Origin: an uncultured Bacilli bacterium
GTDB taxonomy: Bacteria > Bacillota_I > Bacilli_A > RF39 > UBA660
Length of the DNA: 34,801 nucleotides
Assembly (NCBI GenBank): GCA_934120015.1
Contig: CAKOTD010000013.1
Span: 1 to 34,801 of the forward strand
Reading direction: 5' to 3'
Shown: positions 7,236 to 16,417 of the stretch, in pieces
Position numbering within the stretch: position 1 is the first letter of the stretch
Layout: each line of letters begins with the position of its first letter
Program-made: the position numbers and the translations under genes
The notes under the pieces: generated by a model
The model's input: only the letters and a program-made list of their open reading frames with translations
Told to the model about the DNA's origin: nothing
The model's database searches: none

Positions 7236-9446
7236 ATGAAAGAGAAATTTTTAGTTAAATTTGGTGACTTTATTGTTAAAATTAGATATATTATGTTGCC
7301 AATATTTTTATGTTTATTTGTTATAGGAATAATAAACATTAATAATGTTAAGGTAAATGATAGTATAGTAAGTTATTTACCTAAAGATACTGAAACTAAA
7401 TATGGATTAGATATAATGGATGATGAATTTGGTAGTTTATCAACGATAAAATTGATGTTACCAAATAAAGATAATATATCTGATTATAAAAATCAAATAT
7501 TATCTCTAGATAATGTAGATAATGTTATGGTAACACAAAATAATGATAATGTATTATTTACTATTCATTTAATTGATAGTAAAAAAAGTGAAGTATTAGA
7601 TGTAAAAGATAAAATTGAAGATATAGTAAGTGATTATGAATATAGTATTTACTCTGAGGATTTTGAAAATCCTACTGATGGGATAACAGAAGTACTAATT
7701 GTTTCATGTATTATTATTGTTATTATACTGCTTATTACTTCTAAGACATATTTTGAAGTAGTAATTGCTTTTATTATATTTGCACTATCAATTGTTTTAA
7801 ATATGGGAAGTAATTTTTTACTTGGAGAAATATCATATATTACTAAATCAATTGCAGTTATATTACAACTAGCCCTTTCTATTGATTATGTAATTATATA
7901 TATGAATCAGTATATGAAAGAAGTTACTGATACACCAGATAAATTACTTGCAATTAAAAAAACTACATCAAAAGCTATGCCAGAAATATTTGCAAGTAGT
8001 TTAACAACTATATCAGGGCTTATGGCTCTTATATTTATGCAGCTAAAAATAGGTGGAGATATAGGTATTGTTCTTTCAAAGGGAATAGTTTGGAGTTTGC
8101 TTACAGTAATATTTGTTATTCCTAGTTTACTTGATTTATTTACAAAACAAATATTGAAGTTTAGAAAGAAAAGTAAAATTAAAAATGCTAATAAAATAGG
8201 AGATATAATTTTTAAAGGGAGAAAAGTTTTATTACCACTTTTCTTAGTATTAATTGTTATTGCTGTTTTCTTATTACCAAAGTATAATTATGTTTATGAT
8301 TTGAAAAGTGCACGAGCATTTAGATTAAGTGATAATATTAAAGCACTTGATAATATTGAAAAAGAATTTGGTAATGACAATATGTTAGTAATACTTGTTA
8401 AAAATAATAATAAAGATTATAGTAAGGAATTAGAATTTGCAAATAAATTAGGTACTATAAAAGATATTAATAGTGTTACTAGTATTGGTAATTATAAGAT
8501 AGCTGAAAACCTATATTTAGGTTCTAAGATAAATTATCATGAACTTAGTAGTTTATTTGATGTTGATGAGAATCAAACTATTAGTTTGTATAAATATTAC
8601 GCAAATGAACATAAGGAAGTTGAAAATTTAAATAATATTGATGAATATAAAATATCAATTATTGATTTATTATACTTTTTACATAATAAAACTGATTTAT
8701 TAGATCAAAAACTTGCATTTGTAGTTACTGCTTATTATGATACTTTAAGTAGCAAAATTTCATTACTTGAAAGTGATAATTACACAAGATTTATTCTTAA
8801 TTTAGATACACAGGTAGAAGGAGTAGATACTACTAAATTAATAGATGAAGTAAGAAGTATAAGTAATAGTTATTATAATGATGTAACACTTGTTGGAAAC
8901 TCAATAAATGCAAGTGATTTGAAGTCAACATTTACATCTGATAATATAATTATCACATTTGTTACAATATTATTTATTGCAATTATACTTTTATTTACAT
9001 TTAAATCATTTGGTGCAACAATACTTTTAATTCTAACAATAGAAGGTAGTATACTTATTAATTTTGGTATTGTGACATTACTTGGTGTAAATATTTTCTT
9101 TATGAGTTATGTTGTTGTTTCAGCAATTCAAATGGGTGCAACTATAGATTATGCAATTGTTATTGCTAGTCGTTATATTGCTTTAAGAAAGAAAATGGAT
9201 AAAAAGGAAGCAATTGTTCAAACTTTAAATGATCGTTTGCCAGCGGTAATAACTAGTGGATTAATATTATTACTAGCAGGATTCTTAGTAGCATTTATAG
9301 CAACTTCATCAGTAATATCTCAAATAGGTTTATTTTTGGGAATAGGAACACTTATTTCTTTAGTAGCAACTATATTCGTTTTACCAGCAATTCTTTATGT
9401 ATGTGATAAATTTATTTTAAAAACAACATTTGGTAAAAATAAATAG
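7236..9446 (+). CDS. MMPL/RND-superfamily exporter
   Basis: The protein has ~736 aa with two similar halves, each one membrane helix, a large extracytoplasmic loop and a cluster of five helices (about residues 10-32 and 155-310; 332-350 and 565-730). Sterol-sensing-like segments recur: SKSIAVILQLALSIDYVIIYMNQYMKE in the first half and VVVSAIQMGATIDYAIVIASRYIALR in the second. The paired Asp in the fourth helix of each half is the proton-relay position of MMPL transporters. Likely substrates are lipids or hydrophobic drugs. The frame opens at ATG 7215, but GAAAGGAAG at 7220-7228 puts the ribosome at ATG 7236. It is probably controlled by the divergent TetR protein. Confidence 0.9.
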   Translation: MKEKFLVKFGDFIVKIRYIMLPIFLCLFVIGIININNVKVNDSIVSYLPKDTETKYGLDIMDDEFGSLSTIKLMLPNKDNISDYKNQILSLDNVDNVMVTQNNDNVLFTIHLIDSKKSEVLDVKDKIEDIVSDYEYSIYSEDFENPTDGITEVLIVSCIIIVIILLITSKTYFEVVIAFIIFALSIVLNMGSNFLLGEISYITKSIAVILQLALSIDYVIIYMNQYMKEVTDTPDKLLAIKKTTSKAMPEIFASSLTTISGLMALIFMQLKIGGDIGIVLSKGIVWSLLTVIFVIPSLLDLFTKQILKFRKKSKIKNANKIGDIIFKGRKVLLPLFLVLIVIAVFLLPKYNYVYDLKSARAFRLSDNIKALDNIEKEFGNDNMLVILVKNNNKDYSKELEFANKLGTIKDINSVTSIGNYKIAENLYLGSKINYHELSSLFDVDENQTISLYKYYANEHKEVENLNNIDEYKISIIDLLYFLHNKTDLLDQKLAFVVTAYYDTLSSKISLLESDNYTRFILNLDTQVEGVDTTKLIDEVRSISNSYYNDVTLVGNSINASDLKSTFTSDNIIITFVTILFIAIILLFTFKSFGATILLILTIEGSILINFGIVTLLGVNIFFMSYVVVSAIQMGATIDYAIVIASRYIALRKKMDKKEAIVQTLNDRLPAVITSGLILLLAGFLVAFIATSSVISQIGLFLGIGTLISLVATIFVLPAILYVCDKFILKTTFGKNK

Positions 9447-9450
9447 AAAT

Positions 9451-9512
9451 AAAAAACAAGATAAATAATGCAAATTAAATTTAGATTGCATCATAAGATA
9501 TCTTGTTTTTTT
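9451..9512. terminator. Bidirectional terminator with a forked stem
   Basis: AAAAAACAAGATA (9451-9463) pairs with the later TATCTTGTTTTTT, and an inner hairpin ATGCAA/TTGCAT (9468-9473, 9486-9491) fills the loop. Placed between converging genes, it serves the exporter and the collagen-like gene. Confidence 0.8.
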
Positions 9513-9513
9513 G

Positions 9514-10446
9514 TTATGAATTGTTATATTTTTTAATAATTAAATTTACATTAGCAAAATCGATTTTAGCGGTTGAAGCATCTCCTGTGACTCCGCATTG
9601 TATATATAGTTCTATTGGATTTTCAAATTTTATTAAAATAGATTCTGAACAATCCATTCTAGTTGTTGATCCTGCCTTAAGTTCAAATGACAAATCTTGA
9701 ATAACACTTCCAGCTGTATCTATTAGATAAAAAAGTGCTCCATGATTTTGATCAACACCTGATATTTGACCACATAGAGTAATTTCATAAATACCTGGCT
9801 TCATTACTGAAATATTTGTATTTTGTGATAAGGTAAATACATTATCATTATCTGGTATTTTTATGGTATCTTGAAAAGTCATTACTTTAGAATAATGTGC
9901 TTGCGCAAAACTGATAAATGCAATGGCTTCATAACTAGTTGCTAATGGAGAAGCACTAGGGCCTGTTGGACCAGCTGGACCTGTTGGACCTATATCACCT
10001 TTGTCACCTTTAATACCTGGCTCTCCTTTATCACCTTTAACTCCAGGTTCTCCTTTATCACCCTTTGGAATAATGAAATCTAATTTATGATTTAAGCCGC
10101 TTTTTGTATCAATTATTTGTGCTTTGGTTCCTGAGTCACTAGTAATAGTTTCACCAATAATAAATGTTTCAGTATCTCCTTTAGGACCTTTAAAATTTCC
10201 TATATCAGTCCAATCATTTAATTTAGAATCCCATATGTATAAATCATTATCAATGATAAAACAATCACCATCTGTCCCAGTTGGGTATTTTTCTTTGAGT
10301 TCTTCAAGTGATGCAAAAGTTCCTTTAATTTCTAATCCTTTACCTTTAGGACCAGTTGGACCTATTATAGGATATACACCGGCTTTTCTTAATCTATTTT
10401 GTATTTGTATATTTTCCATAATTTGTGAAATCTTGTCTTTATTCAT
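9514..10446 (-). CDS. Collagen-like, BclA/exosporium-type surface protein
   Basis: Numbered from ATG 10446 (310 aa): a ~28-residue N-terminal region without a signal peptide, a short GPTGPKGKG piece, and a ~55-residue domain with NDLYIWDSKLNDWTDIG. About 12 Gly-X-Y triplets follow (KGDKGEPG repeats, then GPTGPAGPTGP, ~129-163). A ~145-residue beta-rich C-terminal domain (FTLSQNTNISVMKPGIYEITL, GALFYLIDTAG) resembles the C1q/TNF-like trimer domain of BclA. Collagen triplets trimerise and the C-terminal domain caps the stalk. Exosporium BclA proteins also lack Sec signals, which fits spore-surface assembly, but that is inference. A GTG at 10455 lies inside the GAGGTG ribosome site, hence the ATG start. 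The promoter-like motif is shared with the adhesin gene. Confidence 0.82.
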   Translation of the reverse strand: MNKDKISQIMENIQIQNRLRKAGVYPIIGPTGPKGKGLEIKGTFASLEELKEKYPTGTDGDCFIIDNDLYIWDSKLNDWTDIGNFKGPKGDTETFIIGETITSDSGTKAQIIDTKSGLNHKLDFIIPKGDKGEPGVKGDKGEPGIKGDKGDIGPTGPAGPTGPSASPLATSYEAIAFISFAQAHYSKVMTFQDTIKIPDNDNVFTLSQNTNISVMKPGIYEITLCGQISGVDQNHGALFYLIDTAGSVIQDLSFELKAGSTTRMDCSESILIKFENPIELYIQCGVTGDASTAKIDFANVNLIIKKYNNS

Positions 10447-10467
10447 TTTATACACCTCAAATTTCAG

Positions 10468-10482
10468 TTAATATAATGTATG
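10468..10482 (-). promoter_or_regulatory. CATACATTATATTAA promoter-like motif
   Basis: On the minus strand, 22-36 nt before the start of the collagen-like gene, is CATACATTATATTAA. It contains CATANNNTA, the -10 consensus of mother-cell sporulation sigma factors (sigma-E/K). It is nearly identical to the motif before the adhesin gene. A matching -35 was not clear. Confidence 0.4.
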
Positions 10483-10513
10483 CAAGTAGAGTTGTTTTGA
10501 TTGTGAGTATATA

Positions 10514-10543
10514 TTGATTTATAATAAAAATATATGTTATAAT
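10514..10543 (+). promoter_or_regulatory. Promoter of the ABC exporter gene
   Basis: TTGATT (10514-10519) and an extended -10, TGT-TATAAT (TATAAT 10538-10543), have 18-bp spacing. A GCAAATA/TATTTGC inverted repeat surrounds the 5' leader. Confidence 0.65.
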
Positions 10544-10606
10544 TTAGAAACGCAAATAATTTTATATATAATATAAATTATTAAATATATTTGCTTTAAA
10601 GTTGGG

Positions 10607-12400
10607 ATGTGTGAAGTTATGAAGAATGGTGAAAAAACTAAGTGTTCAACTGGTTCAGGTAGGAGTTTCCTACAGAATTTAAAATCTACATATAGGTATG
10701 CAAAGAAAGGTAAAAAATATCTACTATTATTTTTACTGCTAAATATTGTTCTTACAATAATTTCTGTTGTAGTACCTATTATTAGTGCACAAAGATTAAT
10801 TTCTTTAACAAATGGATTTTTTGAAAGACTTATTATATTTATTCTAATAATTTTTATAATAGAAATTTTAAGAAATATAATGAGGTATCTATGTGGATTT
10901 GTATATAATAAATTTTATTATGATGTAAGAAGGGTTCTTCAAATAGAATTAACACGAGAAACTTTAAAGATAACACAAGAGGAATTAAATAATAATTCTA
11001 GTGGTATATTTATTGAGAGAATCAATGATGATACGGATAATTTAACTGATATTTTTGCAGAATTAATTGATTATTTTACAGGCATCATAGGAAATGTTGG
11101 ATTATTAATTACTATAATTTTTATAAATGTATATATTGGAATTGCTTATATTATTTTTATAATAATTATAATTTTATATAATAAGTATTCAAGTGGGATT
11201 AATTATAAAAATAGAAAAAAATGGAAAGAAAGTAGAGAAAAGACTGGTGGATTCATATCTGAAATAGTAAGAGGAACTAAGGATATTAAAATATTAGATG
11301 CCGAAGAATCATTTTTATTTAAGGCAAATGAATATATGAAAGAAACTAATGATATATCTTACAAATATCAAATTACAAAGGCTAAAATGCGTATGTTAGG
11401 AGGTAATGTTAGAGATATATGTGATTTTGGAATAGGGTTACTAATGTGTATTTTTTTAATGTCAGGTAACCTTACAATAGAGTTTGCTATAATTATATAT
11501 AATTATCATTATCAAATATTATGTACAGCTGATTGGATAGAAAAGATATATGAAATTATAAAGAAATTTAACTTATCATCTAATAGAATATTTGGTATTT
11601 TAGAGGATAATGAATTTAAAAAAGAAAAATTTGGTACAGAAAGTATTAATACTTTTAAAGGAAATATTGAGTTTAAGAATGTTACTTTTTCATATGAAGA
11701 TAATATTCCTATTTTAAAGGGATTAAGTTTAAAAATTAATGCTAATGAAACGGTTGGTTTTGTTGGACCATCGGGAGCGGGAAAAACTACAATATTTAAT
11801 CTTATAAGTGCTTTAAATAAGATAAATTCTGGTGAAATATTATTAGATGGAATTAATATTAATAATTTAGATAAATCATCAATAAGAGGTAATTTATCAG
11901 TAATAAGTCAAAATGCATATATATTTAATATGAGTATACTTGAAAATTTGAGAATAGTAAAGATGGATGCAAGTATAGAGGATATTAAAGAAGTTTGCCA
12001 TTTGGCTTGTTTAGATGATTTTATTGAATCACTACCAAATAAATATGATACTATTGTTGGTGAAGGGGGAGTAACATTATCCGGTGGTCAAAAGCAGAGA
12101 CTTGCAATAGCAAGAGCTTTACTTTTGAAAACTGAAATATTATTATTTGATGAGGCAACAAGTGCACTTGATAATGAAACACAAACAAAAATTAAGCAGG
12201 CAATAGATAATCTAAAGGGTGAATATACTATTTTAATAATTGCTCATAGACTTTCTACTGTTATTGATTCAGATAGAATTTTTGTTATTGATGATGGAAA
12301 AGTAGAATCAGAGGGGACACATAGTTATTTAATAAAAAATAGTAAGGTATATAATAGGTTGTATCAGAAAGAAACAAGTGATAATAGATTAAATATTTAA
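10607..12400 (+). CDS. ABC exporter half-transporter (permease-ATPase fusion)
   Basis: Residues ~35-310 form a type I exporter membrane domain with about six helices, and residues ~350-590 the ATPase. Walker A GPSGAGKTT, Q-loop SQNAYIFNMSILENL, signature LSGGQKQR, Walker B EILLFDEATSALD and the H-loop IAHRLST are intact, so the protein should hydrolyse ATP as a homodimer. It belongs to the MdlB/MsbA-like group, which exports lipids, peptides or drugs. The first ATG (10607) and a second at 10619 both have weak ribosome sites, so the start is uncertain. It sits between two signal-less surface-protein genes on the other strand, but nothing shows that it secretes them. Confidence 0.92.
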   Translation: MCEVMKNGEKTKCSTGSGRSFLQNLKSTYRYAKKGKKYLLLFLLLNIVLTIISVVVPIISAQRLISLTNGFFERLIIFILIIFIIEILRNIMRYLCGFVYNKFYYDVRRVLQIELTRETLKITQEELNNNSSGIFIERINDDTDNLTDIFAELIDYFTGIIGNVGLLITIIFINVYIGIAYIIFIIIIILYNKYSSGINYKNRKKWKESREKTGGFISEIVRGTKDIKILDAEESFLFKANEYMKETNDISYKYQITKAKMRMLGGNVRDICDFGIGLLMCIFLMSGNLTIEFAIIIYNYHYQILCTADWIEKIYEIIKKFNLSSNRIFGILEDNEFKKEKFGTESINTFKGNIEFKNVTFSYEDNIPILKGLSLKINANETVGFVGPSGAGKTTIFNLISALNKINSGEILLDGININNLDKSSIRGNLSVISQNAYIFNMSILENLRIVKMDASIEDIKEVCHLACLDDFIESLPNKYDTIVGEGGVTLSGGQKQRLAIARALLLKTEILLFDEATSALDNETQTKIKQAIDNLKGEYTILIIAHRLSTVIDSDRIFVIDDGKVESEGTHSYLIKNSKVYNRLYQKETSDNRLNI

Positions 12401-12434
12401 AAAATCACACATAGGAATAAATGTGTGATTTTTT
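12399..12434. terminator. Strong bidirectional terminator
   Basis: AAAAAATCACACAT (12399-12412) pairs perfectly with ATGTGTGATTTTTT (12421-12434) around an 8-nt loop. It ends the ABC exporter transcript and, on the minus strand, the adhesin transcript. Confidence 0.92.
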
Positions 12435-12469
12435 ATTTTCTAAGTAATTATGTATCTTTATATTAAATG

Positions 12470-14341
12470 TTATTCTTCTATAGTGAAATAAATAGTTGCA
12501 AAATATTCTTCGTTTGCTTCTAAGGCATCACTGGTAAGATTTAATAGTGGACCCTTTTCTGTTGACCAATTAAGTTCCTTAAAATTCACAATTCCTTGAT
12601 TATTACTTCCTGTGAAGACTATTTCAGGACTATTAGTCAAAGTTATAATTTCATCATCAAATTTTTTAAATATCAATGCATTTTCTAATGTATATCCACT
12701 AGTTGAAGTCAGAGGCTTGTTAATATATGCATATAGTTTCCAATCTGAACTGTTTAGTCTACTATCTACTATTTTTGTTTTTAAATCATTTGTTTTAGGA
12801 AATATATAAGTATTACTGATTGGAGTTGATGAAAAAGAAATTGCTGAATTTACATCTAGTAATGTTAATTCACCAGTAAATGGTGTAGTTACAGTTCTTG
12901 TTCCATAAATAAAACTTCCTGCCACGTTGGCAGTTAACTCTACTTTAGTATTATCAGGTACAGAAGCTGGTATATTATATTCAAACAATCCATCATCATC
13001 AGCATTTACTATTTCTGAATTTCCTCCATATTTAATTAATACATCTGCAAAACTATTAGTATGACCACTGATAGTATTTTTAGTTGTATTAATTGGATGT
13101 ATATTCATTAAGGTAGTTCCGATAGAAAATTGTTTCCTATTTTGAAAAGTAAAATTGCCAATATCAGGTAGATTTTTAAATTCATCACTTGTAATATTAT
13201 GATTGGTAATAGTTGTCATTGAAGATGTTATGATTCCCTCCATTTTAAGGGTGTCATTTTCCTTATACCAAGAATAATCTGGTAAATTATTTATATCACC
13301 GGCAGATGAAATTTCAGTAGAATTTTGCCACATGTTGATTCTTGAACATTTTATGTCAAAGCTCAAAGGATTATTGGTATATATAACATTTGCATTTTTT
13401 GTATATATTGTTAGGTTCTTTGGGTTATCTAAAGTCATTTTACAATTAGTGCCTTTAAAATGAAGATTGTAGTTATCACTAGGTGTGTTATTATATGAAT
13501 TTATAACTTGTAATTCAGAATCTTCTTTCATTGTTAGAGAACCAAAAATAGACCACATTGGAATTCTTTGATGACTTTTTTCAATAAATATAAATGATGC
13601 TCTTTCATCTATTAAAACATTATTTGTTCCATGAATTGTTAGAGGAGTAAATCCGTTCCCAGTAGTTAGATGAACATTGGTATCATGAAGGATTGTAAAA
13701 TTAAGTTTATTTGTGCCGGTCATAAATTCCCTGTCATTTGTTGATAAAATTATATCACTTTTACATAAGAATATAACAGAGGGATTGGTTGAATCACTTT
13801 TAAACGAGAATAGGGGATAGCTAGAAGCACTACTTGATATATTTGTTTTTCCTCCTATAATAACGCGTTCAGCTTCACAAACTTCTTGAGCTTTTATACC
13901 ATCTGTGTCTTCAATTGTAATTGTACAATTATTAAGTTTAACTGTACCATATGGATTAAATGATAATTGTGTTCCATTAAATATAATATTATCATAAATG
14001 TTTATAATTTCACTATAACTATCATCTATTGGAACACAAATAATACCATATATATTAGTATTTATAATTTTTATATTTTTAACTTGAATTTGTTTTGTAA
14101 AAGCACTAGAGACAATAGTATCAGTTTCTTCTGAACTATTCATCCCTGTTAATGTGTGTAAAGTGTTTAGGTATGTACCATTTATTGTTAGTTTGCTCTT
14201 ATTGGGATTTATTGTGATACCGCTTTCTAAAGTAATATCGTTTTCTAAATATATATATTCGTATCCATTATCATTTTCAAGAACATCTTTTAATTCACTA
14301 CTATTGGTAACTGAAACTGTTTTATTATTTATTTTATTCAT
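12470..14341 (-). CDS. Beta-helix adhesin with WxL-like C-terminal domain
   Basis: The protein has 623 aa. The N-terminal ~330 residues read as a right-handed parallel beta-helix of the pectate-lyase-like adhesive type (SVTNSSELKDVL, YEYIYLENDITLESGI, KLTINGTYLNTLHTL, and repeated short turns). Around 415-480 is an Ig-like segment (GNSEIVNADDDGLFEYNIPASV, KVELTANVAGS). The last ~130 residues contain VDSRLNSSDWKLYAYI and TLENALIF, reminiscent of WxL-type cell-wall-binding domains. No signal peptide or LPXTG is visible, which is odd for an adhesin, and the N terminus starts directly in the fold. A loss of the signal exon-like region or a non-Sec/spore route are both possible. The start ATG follows AAGGAT. 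Confidence 0.65.
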   Translation of the reverse strand: MNKINNKTVSVTNSSELKDVLENDNGYEYIYLENDITLESGITINPNKSKLTINGTYLNTLHTLTGMNSSEETDTIVSSAFTKQIQVKNIKIINTNIYGIICVPIDDSYSEIINIYDNIIFNGTQLSFNPYGTVKLNNCTITIEDTDGIKAQEVCEAERVIIGGKTNISSSASSYPLFSFKSDSTNPSVIFLCKSDIILSTNDREFMTGTNKLNFTILHDTNVHLTTGNGFTPLTIHGTNNVLIDERASFIFIEKSHQRIPMWSIFGSLTMKEDSELQVINSYNNTPSDNYNLHFKGTNCKMTLDNPKNLTIYTKNANVIYTNNPLSFDIKCSRINMWQNSTEISSAGDINNLPDYSWYKENDTLKMEGIITSSMTTITNHNITSDEFKNLPDIGNFTFQNRKQFSIGTTLMNIHPINTTKNTISGHTNSFADVLIKYGGNSEIVNADDDGLFEYNIPASVPDNTKVELTANVAGSFIYGTRTVTTPFTGELTLLDVNSAISFSSTPISNTYIFPKTNDLKTKIVDSRLNSSDWKLYAYINKPLTSTSGYTLENALIFKKFDDEIITLTNSPEIVFTGSNNQGIVNFKELNWSTEKGPLLNLTSDALEANEEYFATIYFTIEE

Positions 14342-14356
14342 AAAATCACTTATCCT

Positions 14357-14371
14357 TTAGTATAATATATG
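14357..14371 (-). promoter_or_regulatory. CATATATTATACTAA promoter-like motif
   Basis: On the minus strand 16-30 nt before the adhesin start is CATATATTATACTAA, matching 13 of 15 positions of the motif before the collagen-like gene. TATACT within it could also be a sigma-A -10, but no good -35 lies 17 bp upstream. Confidence 0.4.
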
Positions 14372-14502
14372 ACCACATATCTATTTGAATAATTATATTT
14401 ATATGAAACTATTTTATATATAAAATTAAGAAATCATAATAAGTATAAGTTGCATTATATTATGATATTACAATCATTTTTCAAAGTTTTTTAGTGATTA
14501 GA

Positions 14503-14532
14503 TTGTAAATAATAGTCTTTGCATGGTATAAT
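14503..14532 (+). promoter_or_regulatory. Promoter of the acetyltransferase-phosphatase pair
   Basis: TTGTAA (14503-14508) is followed after 18 bp by TATAAT (14527-14532), with an extended TGG before it. Confidence 0.65.
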
Positions 14533-14609
14533 TTACACAGGAAAACAAGTTGATAATTAACTAAGAGAAGTTACAATAAACTAGATAATAAGTTAGGTGG
14601 ATAATTATT

Positions 14610-15212
14610 ATGAAATATAATGAAATGAAACAGGCTGTAAAATTATTAAGTAAAGAATGGAATTTAGGAAAAAAAGAATCAGGGGCAGATGATGATATTT
14701 GCGCTTGGATATATTTATTTGATATTTTAGAAGAAAGTGAGAAAATAATAAAATATAAGGATGGAAACAAGCTTATAGGATTTTGTGGTTATTCAAAAAA
14801 TGATTCAAAAAAACATAGAATATCTAAGACGTTTTATAAATTCGTAAAAAAAATGTTATATAAAAGCAAGAGTATAAAAGATTTAAATGCCTTTAAGAAC
14901 TATGAAAATAACTATAATTATGTTCCGGAAGAATTTAATAATTACTTTGATGGAGAGGTTTCAATACTAATAGTGGATAAAAATTATAGAGGAAATAAAA
15001 TAGGAAAGAAGATGTTGCTAGAGATATTTGAACTTGCTAAAAAAGATAATATGAAGAATCTTCAAATAGTAACAGATGAATCGTGCAATTATAAGTTTTA
15101 TGAGGGTGTTGGATGTAAAAAGGTGTATGAAACTTTAATTGAAAATAAAGAAACGGGAAAACTCGAAAATAAATATAGTGAAAGAGCATTTATATATGAA
15201 AAAATTTTATAG
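14610..15212 (+). CDS. GNAT family N-acetyltransferase
   Basis: The acetyl-CoA-binding core is in the C-terminal half: VSILIVDKNYRGNKIGKKML supplies the beta4 strand and the R/Q-x-x-G-x-G/A-like pyrophosphate loop (RGNKIGKKM), followed by LQIVTDESCNYKFYEGVGCKKVYE, the typical beta5-alpha4 ending. The N-terminal half (KLIGFCGYSKNDSK) is divergent and about 100 residues longer than the minimal fold, so the acceptor is unknown. AGGTGG precedes the ATG. The histidine phosphatase gene follows 18 nt later, forming a two-gene unit. Confidence 0.85.
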   Translation: MKYNEMKQAVKLLSKEWNLGKKESGADDDICAWIYLFDILEESEKIIKYKDGNKLIGFCGYSKNDSKKHRISKTFYKFVKKMLYKSKSIKDLNAFKNYENNYNYVPEEFNNYFDGEVSILIVDKNYRGNKIGKKMLLEIFELAKKDNMKNLQIVTDESCNYKFYEGVGCKKVYETLIENKETGKLENKYSERAFIYEKIL

Positions 15213-15230
15213 ATAAAAAAGGATTTTATT

Positions 15231-15764
15231 ATGAAGTTATATGTAATTAGACATGGACAAACAAATTGTAATAGGGAAAATAAATATAATGGTAAATTGG
15301 ATGAAGACATTAATGAAGTTGGGATAGAACAAGCAAAATCAGCACAAGAAGATGTAAAAAAAATAAATATTGATTTAATAATATGCTCACCATTATTAAG
15401 AACAAGGCATACCTGTAATATTGTGAATGTGAATAATATACCAATTATTTATGATAAAAGAATAGAAGAAAGAGATTGTGGAAAGTTGACAAATGAAAAA
15501 TTAGGAGAATTTTATTATACTGATTATTGGAATTATTATTCAAATAAAAACGTTGAGGGCTTAGAAACAATACAAGAATTATTTGATAGAGTAAAAAGCT
15601 TTTTAGATGAAATAAAAGAAAAGTATAAAGATAAAAATATTTTACTTGTTACTCATGGTGGCGTTGCAAGAGCAATATATTTCTATTTTAATGAAATTCC
15701 TGAAGATGGAATGTTAGAAACATTTGGCTCAAATAATGGTGAGATAAAAGTGTATGAATTTTAA
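15231..15764 (+). CDS. Histidine phosphatase (phosphoglycerate-mutase-like)
   Basis: The catalytic RHG motif is at residues 7-9 (YVIRHGQTNCN), with the second conserved Arg in CSPLLRTRHT, the acid/base region in IEERDCGKL and the second His in LLVTHGGVARA. At 177 aa it fits the small phosphatase branch (PhoE/CobC/GpmB-like), which dephosphorylates diverse small molecules through a phosphohistidine. Substrate specificity cannot be read. The ribosome site AAAGGA lies eight bases before the ATG. It probably shares a message with the upstream acetyltransferase. Confidence 0.92.
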   Translation: MKLYVIRHGQTNCNRENKYNGKLDEDINEVGIEQAKSAQEDVKKINIDLIICSPLLRTRHTCNIVNVNNIPIIYDKRIEERDCGKLTNEKLGEFYYTDYWNYYSNKNVEGLETIQELFDRVKSFLDEIKEKYKDKNILLVTHGGVARAIYFYFNEIPEDGMLETFGSNNGEIKVYEF

Positions 15765-15843
15765 AATGATAGTTTGGTAGTAAATTATATTGTTTTAATT
15801 TATATTTATTAAAAAGCTTTTATATTTATTATAATTAAAAAAA

Positions 15844-15924
15844 TTATAATAAATACTTTCCAAAATTTATGTTTGGTTTTCCTATATTAAATATATTTGT
15901 TCTATCAAATTCACTTTTATTCAT
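15844..15924 (-). CDS. Possible 26-aa ORF or truncated gene start
   Basis: AGAAGGAGG stands before ATG 15924 on the minus strand, and the frame reads MNKSEFDRTNIFNIGKPNIN and ends six residues later at TAA. The strong translation signal is real, but the product is unrecognised. The stop codon lies in an AT-rich palindrome, so this may be the surviving 5' end of a deleted gene. Confidence 0.35.
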   Translation of the reverse strand: MNKSEFDRTNIFNIGKPNINFGKYLL

Positions 15925-16094
15925 CCCTATAAACCTCCTTCTAGTTCTTTTTTGTAACTAAATTTTTTAGCATTCCCTAAATGATATTTTAATGATTATT
16001 TAAATTTTATATATCATAATAAAATTTGGAATAAGATTTCTAGAATATACATTAATTTTTTTTACCAAACAATATTATTGTCGTAATATGTGCA

Positions 16095-16262
16095 ATGACA
16101 AAGTATTTACTTGTTTTAACTGCATATGAAAATGTTACGGATGCATCTAATAATATTGATTTTGATAAACAATTACCATACACCAATTTAAGATATCTGA
16201 TTGGTTCATTAACACTAGCATACATATTAATTTACCAAAGAAAAGTGTTAAATATAAAATAA
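16095..16262 (+). pseudogene. Hydrophobic remnant ORF (C-terminal membrane-protein fragment)
   Basis: Reading from ATG 16095 gives 55 residues with two hydrophobic stretches (KYLLVLTAY and LRYLIGSLTLAYILIY). The open frame extends upstream without a start codon or ribosome site (FFLPNNIIVVICA), as expected for the tail of a lost membrane protein. I do not recognise the family. Confidence 0.35.
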
Positions 16263-16417
16263 AAATTAATGAATAAAATATAACTTAATTAGATATTTCA
16301 AATAAAGCATAGAAAAAAAATATATTTTAATGTATAATGTTAGTAGTTTTAAAATTATATTGTGTGTTATTCAATGAGAATATATTAAATGATTTGGTAT
16401 TTAGAGGAGGTTAAATA

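Larger units (their letters stand above)
15765..16417. other. 650-bp gap with gene remnants
   Basis: There is no normal-length gene here. It contains a perfect AT-rich inverted repeat (TTTATTATAATT / AATTATAATAAA, about 15825-15853), a 26-codon minus-strand ORF behind a strong ribosome site, and a 55- to 70-codon plus-strand frame with hydrophobic segments. A -10-like TATAAT at 16333-16338 probably starts the HD-domain gene transcript. The whole stretch looks like decayed coding DNA. Confidence 0.5.

Noticed and set aside
9961..10070. Short regular repeats resembling a CRISPR array
   Set aside because: The period follows Gly-X-Y codons (GDKGEPG units) with no unique spacers. It is the collagen coding repeat. 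No CRISPR array was seen anywhere in the window.
10124..10471. 115-codon plus-strand frame opposite the collagen-like gene
   Set aside because: It is the antisense of a Gly-X-Y-containing gene, with no ribosome site. The bias comes from the opposite strand.
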